DNA of 40,466 nucleotides from Verrucomicrobiales bacterium (GTDB lineage Bacteria > Verrucomicrobiota > Verrucomicrobiia > Limisphaerales > Palsa-1400). The translations under genes were made by a program, and so were the position numbers. This document shows positions 27,542 through 36,392 of the stretch, in pieces. The stretch covers positions 1 to 40,466 of the forward strand of contig PLGF01000068.1 in the NCBI GenBank assembly GCA_003138485.1, given 5' to 3'. How positions within the stretch are numbered: position 1 is the stretch's first letter; each line of letters begins with the position of its first letter. The notes under the pieces were generated by a model, which saw only the letters and a list, made by a program, of their open reading frames with translations, searched no databases and was not told the origin of the DNA.

Positions 27542-28153
27542 TCAAGAAAATAGGCACTCATAATCCAACTCTCCCGTTTTGCCGGAAACCGTCACCGGAC
27601 CTGTGAGAGGGTAATTTCCAAATGCTTGCTTGGCGGCGGCGGGGCCGATGATGCAACGGTTCCCTTCACCGGCTTTGGCGATTCGAGCAGCGTAGTTGAT
27701 TGGATTGCCTATCAACAAGCGCTGTTCTCCGAGCAAGCGACTATCAATTGTCGAAACGTCCATACGGCCATACTCGACAGAAATTTTTAACGATGGACCG
27801 CCAGGAGCATATTCCCAGCCTCCGTTACATTGCGTTTGGCAGCTTGAAATCCATTCACAAAACCGATCCGTGTCTTTTGCTATTCCAATACAGGCTTTCA
27901 CTGCGCTATCGCCATCAGGGAGAATCCCAAGAATCGAGTCCCCCATGAAAGCAACTACCTCGCCGCCTTGCGCTTCAATTTCAAAGATGGCACCGGCCAG
28001 TGCGTCCCGCGTGAATTGAGCGACGGAATCATTGGCGCACTCAGCCTTTTCAACCATCGGAGTAAATCCATTCAAATCCACGATCATTGCAAAAGCTTCG
28101 ATGTGCCGATTCTTGGGAATCGGCAATCCGGGTTTTACGATGCGTTCTTTCAT
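27542..28153 (-). CDS. Stand-alone class III nucleotide cyclase domain
   Basis: A 203-residue protein consisting almost only of a class III nucleotidyl cyclase catalytic domain. The two metal-binding aspartates are D26 (MIVDLNGFTPM) and D72 (FMGDSILGIL), and the transition-state pair N153/R157 is in GNPINYAARI. By alignment to the canonical pattern, the purine-specifying lysine (four residues before the second aspartate) is A68 and the partner aspartate (seven before the asparagine) is L146, so neither is conserved. No regulatory or membrane domain is attached. The ATG at 28153 is preferred to a TTG at 28174. It lies 42 bp downstream of the GIY-YIG gene, so it may be the last gene of the methyltransferase operon. 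The product could be a cyclic nucleotide other than cAMP, or the protein may be catalytically altered. Confidence 0.85.
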   Translation of the reverse strand: MKERIVKPGLPIPKNRHIEAFAMIVDLNGFTPMVEKAECANDSVAQFTRDALAGAIFEIEAQGGEVVAFMGDSILGILPDGDSAVKACIGIAKDTDRFCEWISSCQTQCNGGWEYAPGGPSLKISVEYGRMDVSTIDSRLLGEQRLLIGNPINYAARIAKAGEGNRCIIGPAAAKQAFGNYPLTGPVTVSGKTGELDYECLFS

Positions 28154-28195
28154 TTTGCCTTTCTCGTTTTTCAATCGTTTTCGGTGGTTGTGTGG

Positions 28196-29380
28196 TTACT
28201 CGTTTAGCAAAATCTGCCCCGTGCTGGGATTGTAGATATAATTCACAATCTCGCCGGAAATCAGCAATCGTACCGCCACCTCAATAGTGGCGAGTGGCAC
28301 GCTGAACCATTCTTTTGGCGTGTGGTAGTTGCCCTGCGCGTCCGTCACCTGAATTTTTGCCACCGCCGGATCGAAAAAGCGATGCAGCAGGTTTTCCAGC
28401 TTTGTCAGATTCACGTTGTAGCATTGGAACGTGCTGACCAGAGCCACCGGGGCCATGAGGTACGTCGGCTCGTTCGTCGCATTCTGGACGCGGGTTTCAA
28501 TGCTGCGGCGGGCGAGGCCGATTTTGTACAGATTGGGAATGGCCTTGATGTCAGGGTGCTGGCTCAAGGAACGCAGCACATAAATGTAGCCGGTGGCCTT
28601 GTCGTCATCCGTCACCAGCATGGTATTCAGCGTTTCCTCGTCTGGCAGCGTCACCCGGCGGCCGTCTTTGTAAAGCTCGCTCGACAGTGACCGGAGCAAC
28701 ATATCGGATTCCGTGCCGTTCTCGAAAATGCAGCGGAGTCGCGCATTCCATTTGCCATTTTTTCCCACCCGTTCGCCAACCTCCGTGACCAGCAACAGAA
28801 TCCCGTGCAAAACAAAAAAATGGCCGACTTCAATTTGCTGCTCGTTCGCAAACGGCAGCAGCCGGCGTTTCTCGGCTTTGATTTCACGCTGGCAGATTTG
28901 GAATTGCTCCTCGAACAAATGGAAATCTTTGCACGATTTCCGCTGCGCCACATAATCGGGACTTTCGACATCCTTAATTAGCGGGATGTTTTTGATTTTG
29001 AACATCGCTTCCGCCGCCGGGTTCAGGTTGTCGAGAAATTCATCGTTCAGAATATCGTCAATCGTGGCGGGCAACGCCTCCGCCGTTTCGGGCAGTTTCG
29101 CCACTTCTTTAAGCAGCCCAAACTCATCGAACGGCAGCAGCCGTTCCCGCTGTTGCGGGTTGGCGCGGATGGCTTCCAATCTGGCAAACAGGAGTCGTTC
29201 GCCAATGTCGTCGGCAAATTCAGCCGGGGCCGCGCCGGTGGTTTCCACGAATTTCAAAATCTGCTGGAAACCGTCCATCAACCGCTCTTCCTCGGTGGAC
29301 TGCGGCGTGCGCTTGGGCTTGACCGTGAGCAAACCCAGATCGTCGGCGCTGATCAATTTGGCGAGTTGGTCGTCGGTCAT
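28196..29380 (-). CDS. GIY-YIG nuclease family protein (T5orf172-type)
   Basis: A 394-residue protein with a C-terminal GIY-YIG domain of the T5orf172/MUG113 kind: GYIYVL at 264-269, LYKIG at 284-288, an arginine-containing helix (RRSIETRV) and the likely catalytic glutamate E329 in LTKLENLLHRFF. The N-terminal 250 residues are helical and charged, with an EEQFQICQREIKAEKRRL segment suggesting a coiled coil, and have no recognised domain. It begins 3 bp after the helicase stop codon and so belongs to the methyltransferase-helicase operon. Because the methyltransferase seems to lack its own nuclease, this is the candidate DNA-cutting subunit; that assignment is inference. Confidence 0.82.
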   Translation of the reverse strand: MTDDQLAKLISADDLGLLTVKPKRTPQSTEEERLMDGFQQILKFVETTGAAPAEFADDIGERLLFARLEAIRANPQQRERLLPFDEFGLLKEVAKLPETAEALPATIDDILNDEFLDNLNPAAEAMFKIKNIPLIKDVESPDYVAQRKSCKDFHLFEEQFQICQREIKAEKRRLLPFANEQQIEVGHFFVLHGILLLVTEVGERVGKNGKWNARLRCIFENGTESDMLLRSLSSELYKDGRRVTLPDEETLNTMLVTDDDKATGYIYVLRSLSQHPDIKAIPNLYKIGLARRSIETRVQNATNEPTYLMAPVALVSTFQCYNVNLTKLENLLHRFFDPAVAKIQVTDAQGNYHTPKEWFSVPLATIEVAVRLLISGEIVNYIYNPSTGQILLNE

Positions 29381-29383
29381 AGC

Positions 29384-31300
29384 CTACTGGTCGCGCTGCT
29401 GCCGGAGTTTTTTGATGTAGATGAGCGCCGACGCCATGCGTTGCTCCAACGGGTCCAGCGCGTTTATCATCGGCTCCCGGTTTTTTTCTTTGACGAATGC
29501 TTTTACCTTGGGAAAAAGCAGGATGGCTTCCTCGTCGCTCATGTTGATGCGCGTCGCCGCGATGCAATCTTGAATCGCCTTCAACGTCGGCGCGTTCACG
29601 GTCTTGGAAATGATTTCGTAGGCGCGCTGAAACGGATTTATGGAATCAATCAGGTCTATGCTCAAGTCGTCTATATTGATGAAGCGCCCGGCCATGCGGA
29701 TAAATTTCTTGTCGCCCTGGACTTCGATTTCGCCGTTTCGCACCACGGAATCCACCACCACATGCTGACGGACTTGCTCCCGTTCGTCGTCCGTTAGCTG
29801 CGGGTATTTGGTTTCAATCACCTTCGGAATCAAAACTTTGTTCAACACCTCCGGGTCAACCGCGCCGGTGATGGCTTTGTTCACGGAATCATCGCTCAAA
29901 ATGGCGGCTTTCAAATCATTGATGTCCTCCGCCAGAATTTTTTTGACGCGCTCGGTCGTCGCGCCTTTCAAGCCTTTCACGCGCAGTTCGCCCGGCGGCG
30001 TTTCTTCATCATCCTGCTTGGGCTTGAATTTGATCACCGGAGCCAAAACCTGTTCCATCAGCAACGAGCAGGTGATGGCCTTCAACATATTGTTCACCGA
30101 AATGGCAACGTCCGTGTCCTTGGCGTCCGGCTGGGCGATGAGATTTGTGAATTGTGCGTGGACTTTGCCGACGCTGTCGCGGGTGCAACGGCCAATGATT
30201 TGAATCACTTCCGTCAGCGAGCCGCGATAGCCCACGGTCAGCGCGTGTTCGCAGAATTTCCAATCAAACCCTTCCTTCGCCATGCCGAGCGCGATGATTA
30301 AATCCAAATCTTCCGGCTTCTCAATTTTCCGCAGATAGGCAACCACCCGGTCGCGGCGCACGGGGTCATCGTCCACCAAGTCGGCCACCTTGATGATTTT
30401 GCCGTCTGATTTCCGCTCCACATTCAGCACGCCAGTTTCGGGGTCGGTGGAAACCACCGTGCCGATGATGTCGTGGATGGCGTCCACCTCGCCATATTTA
30501 TCCTTGGTGGATTCACCGGCGCGGACGTGCGGGATGTGCAGGATGGTTTTCTTGTCCGTGTCCAGCACGTCGCCGATGGCCGTCAGATACCGGCCTTGGT
30601 AGAAATGGTAGCCGATGCCCAAAGATTTCAGGTATTCGTAGCCGTTAAGCTGCTCGTAGTAATTATAGGTGACGGCGGTGAACTTTTCTTCATCCTCCGG
30701 CAACAGCACCGGCTGGCAGTCGCCGCGAAAATAGCTACCCGTCATCGCCACGATATGCGCGTTGCTGCCGGACATGATGCCGCGCACCAGTTCGCCCAGC
30801 CGGCTGTCTTCGTTGCCGGAAACATGGTGAAATTCATCCACCGCCAGCAGGCAATCATTGAAGGCGGCGCTGTCCAGTGCATCAAAGGCAAACCGCAGCG
30901 TGGCATGGGTGCAAATTAAAATGCGTCCATCGCCGGCCAGAAACTTCTTGAACGCCGCGATTTTGCCTTTGTCGCCGCCCGGCGTGCAAAGATTGTGCTC
31001 CGGTGGCACCGTCCAATCGGCGAAGAAACCGAACTTGCTCAGGGGCGTGTTGCCGAACGAACCGCCGATGGAACGCTCCGGCACGGCGATGATGGCCTTG
31101 CGAATGCCCTGATTTTGCAGCTTGTCCAGCGCGATGAACATGAGCGCCCGCGATTTGCCTGAGGCTGGAGGAGCTTTGAGCAGCAGGTATTGGCTGGCAC
31201 GCGCGGCATAGGCGCGGGCCTGCATTTCGCGCATTCCCAGGCTGTCAGTCGAGGTGCTCTTGCCGGTGGCGGCGTATTCGACGTAGATCAAATCAGGCAT
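29384..31300 (-). CDS. DEAD/DEAH-box helicase of an R-M-like cassette
   Basis: A 638-residue superfamily 2 helicase/translocase. Walker A is APPASGKS (43-50), motif II is DEFH (155-158 in LLAVDEFHHV), motif III-like AMTGSYFRG follows, and motif VI is QIIGRCTRD (367-375). The C-terminal 230 residues are helical and without a recognised nuclease motif; they may contact partner subunits. The start overlaps the end of the methyltransferase gene by 8 bp and the GIY-YIG gene follows after 3 bp, so the three are translationally coupled. This resembles the ATP-driven motor of Type I or III restriction systems, but no classical HsdR nuclease domain is visible. Confidence 0.88.
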   Translation of the reverse strand: MPDLIYVEYAATGKSTSTDSLGMREMQARAYAARASQYLLLKAPPASGKSRALMFIALDKLQNQGIRKAIIAVPERSIGGSFGNTPLSKFGFFADWTVPPEHNLCTPGGDKGKIAAFKKFLAGDGRILICTHATLRFAFDALDSAAFNDCLLAVDEFHHVSGNEDSRLGELVRGIMSGSNAHIVAMTGSYFRGDCQPVLLPEDEEKFTAVTYNYYEQLNGYEYLKSLGIGYHFYQGRYLTAIGDVLDTDKKTILHIPHVRAGESTKDKYGEVDAIHDIIGTVVSTDPETGVLNVERKSDGKIIKVADLVDDDPVRRDRVVAYLRKIEKPEDLDLIIALGMAKEGFDWKFCEHALTVGYRGSLTEVIQIIGRCTRDSVGKVHAQFTNLIAQPDAKDTDVAISVNNMLKAITCSLLMEQVLAPVIKFKPKQDDEETPPGELRVKGLKGATTERVKKILAEDINDLKAAILSDDSVNKAITGAVDPEVLNKVLIPKVIETKYPQLTDDEREQVRQHVVVDSVVRNGEIEVQGDKKFIRMAGRFINIDDLSIDLIDSINPFQRAYEIISKTVNAPTLKAIQDCIAATRINMSDEEAILLFPKVKAFVKEKNREPMINALDPLEQRMASALIYIKKLRQQRDQ

Positions 31301-34121
31301 GGGCTTTTTTCTTTCGCGTTGTGGTTTTCTTCGCGGGTTCTGCTGTCAGCAATTCGGCCTGACCTGCCGCTGTCATTTTTTCGTATTCGGCAAAAAGAAA
31401 TTCTAGCCGCTCCTCGTCGGTTGTGAATGCTTTGGCGCGGTAACATTTTTCAACGGCGGCATCCAATTCACGATGAACTTTCAAAAGCTCGGCGGGCATC
31501 AGGTCTGGATCATACAATTGTGCTATTGTCTTGCCTGGATATTTTTCCCGTTCCATCAGGACATTTTCGGCATACCGATTTAATTCCTGCAACTGTTTGG
31601 AATCTATAACCGGAAATGGGTAACAGTTGTAACATATCGCGGCTGAATAACGAGTATCCTCCCTTATCCGCCCGGCAACTGCCCTTACCCAAACGACGTG
31701 CATCTTGCTTGAAAGCACACCAAACAACCATGCGGCGGCACCATATATGGCGAATGCAGAATCATGAATTATCTGATCGGAATCAAAAAAACCGTTTGGA
31801 ATGTATTCTCGCCTTTCGCCTGTATGCCGGGGAACAAGAATTGCGGGGCCATCTTTATGTCTTATCTCACCAAATTCGTATGCGCTCTCGGCGAGTTTTT
31901 GCGTTGATTCTCTGTCGCTCGCAAGGCGCTCGACAGCTACAAGGTCAATTCGACGTTTAATTTCTGGGATTGTGACTGCGGTTTCCAACTCACTTGCTGG
32001 TATCCAAAGGCACCATCGCTCTTTGTGGTCAATAAACTCCTCAGTTCCCAAAAGTCTGCGGATGAATCTTTCGGCTCGTGGCGAAGACTCAATCAATGCG
32101 GCTCGCTCTGTGCGGTCGAGCAAAAGATGGCCCCGGTCATTTGGCATATTGCCAAATGTAATTGGCGGGACTTTACACATGGGCTCCCTGCGCGAGACTA
32201 CAATTGTATTCCCGGCTTCAACTAAATAAGGCGAAATGTTCGCAACCTGCCTTTTAATTTCGTCTTTGAAGATCCATTTTTTGTCGTTGGATTTCGCTCG
32301 TAACCCAATGATTACACAAGTAACTCCAGCTTTCCCTTTCGCGTTGTTAGACCAATTAAATGATTGGTGTGCAAAACCTATTTCAGCACCATTTCCTAAA
32401 ATAGTTGGCCAGAGAATTGCCACTTGTTCTCCCTGGCAGATCGAATTTGTCGTTACGAAGCCTATTTTTGCTGAACTCGATTGGGTATATGCTGCTGCTT
32501 TGAGAAAGAATGCCCCAATATAATCGAGGTTTTTGTGGGCCTCTAAATTTCCCGCCACCAAAAAAACATCTTCTTTTTGTTCCGTGCTTTGTTTTCTTGC
32601 GCCTTGATACGGTGGGTTACCCATTACGAAAATTTCGTCGCCAGAATCTTTTGGGCAAACTTTGTCCCAATCCAATCGCAGCGCATTACCACAAACAATT
32701 TTCGCCCCGTCTTTAAGCGGCAATGATGCCGGGGCATTTCCAAAGGCCGCCTTGAACTCCACATTCATCTGATGCTCCGCCAGCCAGAGCGCCAGAATGG
32801 CGATCTCGTGCGCGAAATCATCCAGTTCAATCCCGTAAAACTGGCTGACGTGAATGCCGGGCAGCCGCAGGATGGCCTGGCTGACCTTGAGCGCCGGCTG
32901 CTCATTGGCGGCGTGGAAACCTTTGCCCTCAAAGCCGGGCTGCGGTTCCTCCACCAGCGGACGATTTTCCGCCTTTTCCAATTCCTTGAAGATGAGCATT
33001 TCCAGCCGCCGCAATTCCTTGTAGGCGATGATGAGAAAATTGCCGGAACCGCAAGCGGGGTCAAAAATGCGGAGCCGGTAAATGCGATTCAGCAATTTAT
33101 TCAGCCGGGCGACCGAGCCTTTGGCCTTTTCAAATTCCTCATAAAGCTCGTCCAAAAACAGCGGACGGATGACCTTCATGATGTTCGGCACGGAGGTATA
33201 GTGCATCCCCAGCTCTGCGCGTTTCTCGTCGTCCACCACGCCCTGAAACATGGAGCCGAAAATATCGGGATTGATCTCTTTCCAGCTTTTGGTGCCAAGA
33301 TCAATGAGCCGCTGGCGTGACTTGGTGGAAAACACCGGCACGGCGGAATTGCTGACGAGCGTGTCGCCGAACAGGTCGCCATTCACATACGGAAAATCTT
33401 TGAAATGCGGCTTGGTCTTGTGCCGTGCCTTTGGCTCGGTGTTCAACGTCACGAACAATTCGCGCAGAAAATTGGCGACATCGGAGCCGTCAACCTGCGT
33501 GTAGGCGTCAACGGCCTCGGTGAACGCCTGCTCCGGGAAAATGCCGGTGTCCTCGGCGAAATAGCAAAACAACAGCCGCGTTAGAAAAACATTCAGCGCG
33601 TGCCGCTGCTCCCGCGACTTCGGCGGATTGTCCGCCCTGATGAGGTCGTAGAGTTTCGCCATGTGTTCGGCGGCTTTGACATCCGCCTCGGTCTCGGCCT
33701 GAAACACGGTGCGCTCCATGCCGGCCAGCGGCAGGAAAAAAGCGTAGTTGTCATGCAACTCGGCGATGGGAAACGTCACCGTCTCATTTTTCCGGGTGTC
33801 AAAGGCGGCGAGATTTTGAAAATCCGTGGCGATGAGGAAGCGCGGTTTGTTGCCCATGATCTGCCACGTCCGCTGCGCCGAATGGATGGCTTCGGCGGGC
33901 GTGTAGGATTTCAGCAAGTCCGGCAGCAGCGGTTCAAAATAGACTTTGGCCTTGAGCAACGTGCAGCCGTCTTTTTTCGCGAGATTCAAGTCGCCGGATT
34001 TCAGCCGCGAAATCGTGGCCTTGGGCGTGCCAAAGGCGGACAGGAAATCATAAATAAACGCGTCCGGTTGGATCGAAGAGGAAAGCTTCGTGAGGCTGGC
34101 GATGATTTCGGAAAGCGTCAT
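31293..34121 (-). CDS. MmeI-like class I SAM-dependent DNA methyltransferase
   Basis: A 942-residue adenine-type DNA methyltransferase. SAM motif I is FDPACGSGNF (353-362) and the catalytic motif IV is NPPY (502-505). A helical spacer (about 150-345) and a C-terminal target-recognition region (about 620-860) match the MmeI-like layout. The N-terminal 130 residues align in pattern with that family (KPRFLIATDFQNLAAFDTR) but I cannot find a D...EXK nuclease motif, so this protein probably modifies without cutting. The ATG at 34121 is chosen because homology begins at MTLSEIIASL. Composition changes inside the gene: 32281-32640 is 42% GC by count, against 65% at 33601-33660. It ends in a lysine-rich tail overlapping the helicase start. 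The TAG of a truncated ORF lies 4 bp upstream. Confidence 0.9.
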   Translation of the reverse strand: MTLSEIIASLTKLSSSIQPDAFIYDFLSAFGTPKATISRLKSGDLNLAKKDGCTLLKAKVYFEPLLPDLLKSYTPAEAIHSAQRTWQIMGNKPRFLIATDFQNLAAFDTRKNETVTFPIAELHDNYAFFLPLAGMERTVFQAETEADVKAAEHMAKLYDLIRADNPPKSREQRHALNVFLTRLLFCYFAEDTGIFPEQAFTEAVDAYTQVDGSDVANFLRELFVTLNTEPKARHKTKPHFKDFPYVNGDLFGDTLVSNSAVPVFSTKSRQRLIDLGTKSWKEINPDIFGSMFQGVVDDEKRAELGMHYTSVPNIMKVIRPLFLDELYEEFEKAKGSVARLNKLLNRIYRLRIFDPACGSGNFLIIAYKELRRLEMLIFKELEKAENRPLVEEPQPGFEGKGFHAANEQPALKVSQAILRLPGIHVSQFYGIELDDFAHEIAILALWLAEHQMNVEFKAAFGNAPASLPLKDGAKIVCGNALRLDWDKVCPKDSGDEIFVMGNPPYQGARKQSTEQKEDVFLVAGNLEAHKNLDYIGAFFLKAAAYTQSSSAKIGFVTTNSICQGEQVAILWPTILGNGAEIGFAHQSFNWSNNAKGKAGVTCVIIGLRAKSNDKKWIFKDEIKRQVANISPYLVEAGNTIVVSRREPMCKVPPITFGNMPNDRGHLLLDRTERAALIESSPRAERFIRRLLGTEEFIDHKERWCLWIPASELETAVTIPEIKRRIDLVAVERLASDRESTQKLAESAYEFGEIRHKDGPAILVPRHTGERREYIPNGFFDSDQIIHDSAFAIYGAAAWLFGVLSSKMHVVWVRAVAGRIREDTRYSAAICYNCYPFPVIDSKQLQELNRYAENVLMEREKYPGKTIAQLYDPDLMPAELLKVHRELDAAVEKCYRAKAFTTDEERLEFLFAEYEKMTAAGQAELLTAEPAKKTTTRKKKAHA

Positions 34122-34125
34122 ATAA

Positions 34126-34236
34126 CTATTCGACCAGGGCTTCGAAGCATTCGATGTCGAGTCTATCGATGAACACCCCGGCAAAGTTTTTGAGCGGAGT
34201 ATTCTCGCCTTCGTTCGTGAAAAAGCGCGTGGACAT
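34126..34236 (-). pseudogene. N-terminal remnant of a probable PLD/helicase gene
   Basis: A 36-codon ORF (MSTRFFTNEGENTPLKNFAG...DIECFEALVE) stopping 4 bp before the methyltransferase start. The sequence resembles the extreme N-terminus of large SNF2-type helicases with a PLD nuclease domain, which as I recall begin with a TNEG/TNDG...LF..FAG.F.....DI..FDALVG pattern. Here the reading ends just where the PLD domain would begin. I read it as a deletion scar that removed the rest of the gene and placed its first codons in front of the methyltransferase. The frame continues upstream to 34329, but those residues look unrelated. A genuine leader peptide is the alternative. Confidence 0.45.
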
Positions 34237-34391
34237 GAACGGGACGATTATGCCGCCGACTGCCTGGTCTTCAAGCAGATTGATTGGATGGGTTTTCCGT
34301 GTCGGAGCCTGTTGGGCCATCGCTGGCATGTCGGCTGTGTCGCGATGGGTGTTTGGGCGCGACGCAGCCGATTTGCCCGTAATGAAGCGTA

Positions 34392-34413
34392 GCGTGATCT
34401 TTCATGATCACGC
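34392..34413. terminator. Stem-loop downstream of manC
   Basis: Perfect 8-bp arms GCGTGATC (34392-34399) and GATCACGC (34406-34413) enclose a 6-nt loop. It lies 12 bp beyond the manC stop codon on the minus strand, in the right place to end that transcript, but no T-tract follows on either strand. It may be a Rho-assisted terminator, a 3'-end stabiliser, or chance. Confidence 0.35.
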
Positions 34414-34425
34414 GGCCCCGCCCGC

Positions 34426-35550
34426 CTAGATTAACTTCTTGTACTCCTTGCTTTCCGACAGCTTTTTTACCAACTCCTTGACTTTCTGCGCCTGGCTCCG
34501 GTGCGCCAGCAAAACCGCGTCGTCAGTCTGCACCAGAATCGCGTCGCGCAGGCCGACGACCGCGATGGGTGTGCGGTTCCGGGTGCGGGCGTCAAAGATG
34601 ATATTGCGCGCGGCATCGACGTGGATGAAGTCCCCCACCGCGCAATTGCCTTCAGCGTCGGCTTTGAGGTGCCGCGCCAAGGCGGTCCACGATCCCAGGT
34701 CGTCCCAGGCGAAAACGCCGTCGGCGACGACGACGTTTTGGGCGTGTTCCATCAAGGCGTAGTCGATGGATATTTTCCTGGTTTCCGGGTACTCCCTGGC
34801 CAGCACCTTGGCCAGCCTGGGTGTGCCGGCGGCCTGGAACCAGCGCTGGCAGGCGGCGGCCAATTCGGGCTGATGTTTCTCCAACCCTTGGGTAATTGTC
34901 ACAAAAGACCAGATGAACATCCCCGCGTTCCAGCGGTACTGGCCGCTGCTGACGTACTCCAGCGCCTTCTCCAACGCCGGCTTCTCCACGAATTGATCGG
35001 CTTTGAAAAATGTTGTCTTGTAGGGCTTGACCCCTTGCGGCGCGGGCAGGCGGTTCCCAAGCCGGATGTAACCGTATCCGGTTGCAGGCTCCGTCGGCTT
35101 GATGCCTATGGTGACTATGACCTGGCCGCGAGCAGCAAGATCAAATGAATCCGCCAGGACTTGCTGGAATTCCTTCTCGTCCGGGATCACTTGATCGGCG
35201 GGCAGCACCGCCATGACGGCGCTGGTCGAGCGCTGCCCGGCTATCGCCGCTCCCAGTGTGACCGCCGCGCAAGTGTCCCGCCCGATAGGCTCGGCCACGA
35301 TGTTCTCCACAGGCAACTTGGGCAACTGGCGATGGACCTCCGGCGCCTGGACGGCGTTGGTAATGACCAGGACGTTCTTGAGCGGCACCAGCGGCAGGAC
35401 GCGTTGGACGGCCTGTTGCAGGAAGGAACGTCCGCCCAGGAGGGTGACCAGTTGCTTGGGTGTTTTCTCCCGGCTCACGGGCCAGAACCGTTCCCCGCGC
35501 CCGCCGGCCATGATGATGGCGAAACGAGGATTGCTCGTGGCAGTTTTCAT
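34426..35550 (-). CDS. manC: Mannose-1-phosphate guanylyltransferase
   Basis: A 374-residue cytoplasmic enzyme that makes GDP-mannose from GTP and mannose-1-phosphate for polysaccharide and glycan synthesis. The nucleotidyltransferase signature MAGGRGERFWPVSREKTPKQ is near residue 15, the metal-binding region LPADQVI near 118, FVEKP near 190 and WNAGMFIW near 213. It has only the guanylyltransferase domain and lacks the C-terminal phosphomannose isomerase domain of bifunctional ManC/AlgA proteins. The start overlaps the trpA stop by 4 bp, so the two are coupled although their pathways are unrelated. Confidence 0.92.
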   Translation of the reverse strand: MKTATSNPRFAIIMAGGRGERFWPVSREKTPKQLVTLLGGRSFLQQAVQRVLPLVPLKNVLVITNAVQAPEVHRQLPKLPVENIVAEPIGRDTCAAVTLGAAIAGQRSTSAVMAVLPADQVIPDEKEFQQVLADSFDLAARGQVIVTIGIKPTEPATGYGYIRLGNRLPAPQGVKPYKTTFFKADQFVEKPALEKALEYVSSGQYRWNAGMFIWSFVTITQGLEKHQPELAAACQRWFQAAGTPRLAKVLAREYPETRKISIDYALMEHAQNVVVADGVFAWDDLGSWTALARHLKADAEGNCAVGDFIHVDAARNIIFDARTRNRTPIAVVGLRDAILVQTDDAVLLAHRSQAQKVKELVKKLSESKEYKKLI

Positions 35551-36359
35551 GGTGATGTTCGTTTTTCTTTTACAGCCTTTGCGAGAGGGATGGTAAAGGC
35601 CATGACCCGTTCGGTCAAATCGGCGCTTCGGCCGTGTGCCGCAATTTCATTGACGATGGCGCTGCCGACTACAACGGCGTCCGCGTTCTCTGCCACCGTC
35701 CGCGCTTGTTCAGGGGTGGATATGCCAAACCCCACCGCGACAGGCAGGCTGGTATGCGCCCGAATTCTCGCCGTCATCTGCCCGATGGTGTCGGAAACCG
35801 ACGCCTGCATCCCCGTGACTCCTTCGCGGGATACGTAGTAGATGAATCCCGAGCCGCGGCGGACTATCAGTTCGATGCGGGAGTCCGGCGTCGTCGGCGC
35901 GATCAGATAGATGGCGCACAGGCCCGATTCGCGCATGAGCGCCTCATAGTTCTCCGATTCTTCGGGCGGCAAATCCAGGACCAGCAGGCCGTCCACACCT
36001 GCGGCGGCGGCCTCGGCCACGAATATCTCCAGGCCGCGCCGGTGGAGGAGGTTGAAGTAGATGTAGAGAACGATGGGAATCTGGGAATCGCGGCGGATGG
36101 CGGCGACGGTTTGCAGGACTTTCACGGGCGTTGTCCCCGACTCCAGCCCGCGCTGGGCCGCCAACTGGTTGACCAAACCGTCAGCGAGCGGATCGCTGAA
36201 AGGCACGCCCAGTTCGAGGACATCGATGCCGGCTTGATCGAAGGCCAGCGCGAGGCGCCGGGTCATTTCGAGGTTGGGATCGCCCGCGCCGATAAAAACG
36301 ATGAACCCTTTCTGCCGGTCCCGCTTCAGCCGGGCAAATCGTTCTGCGATGCGGTTCAT
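35547..36359 (-). CDS. trpA: Tryptophan synthase alpha subunit
   Basis: A 270-residue TIM-barrel enzyme that cleaves indole-3-glycerol phosphate and passes indole to TrpB. The catalytic glutamate and aspartate are both visible in LELGVPFSDPLADG, and the phosphate-binding glycines are in VGFGIS and VVVGSAIV. Loop 6 reads YYVSREGVTGMQ, the expected pattern. The ATG at 36359 is used; a TTG at 36368 is possible. It is not next to trpB or other trp genes, but between atpC (33 bp upstream) and manC (4-bp overlap). Confidence 0.95.
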   Translation of the reverse strand: MNRIAERFARLKRDRQKGFIVFIGAGDPNLEMTRRLALAFDQAGIDVLELGVPFSDPLADGLVNQLAAQRGLESGTTPVKVLQTVAAIRRDSQIPIVLYIYFNLLHRRGLEIFVAEAAAAGVDGLLVLDLPPEESENYEALMRESGLCAIYLIAPTTPDSRIELIVRRGSGFIYYVSREGVTGMQASVSDTIGQMTARIRAHTSLPVAVGFGISTPEQARTVAENADAVVVGSAIVNEIAAHGRSADLTERVMAFTIPLAKAVKEKRTSP

Positions 36360-36392
36360 CGAAGGCAAATTTCAGGCGCGCCGACGCCGCCG

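Noticed and set aside
27196-28153. A Pycsar or CBASS system
   Set aside because: No effector gene (TIR, transmembrane, nuclease with a cyclic-nucleotide sensor, or patatin) is adjacent. The only neighbour downstream is a doubtful small ORF without membrane segments, so only the cyclase itself is claimed.
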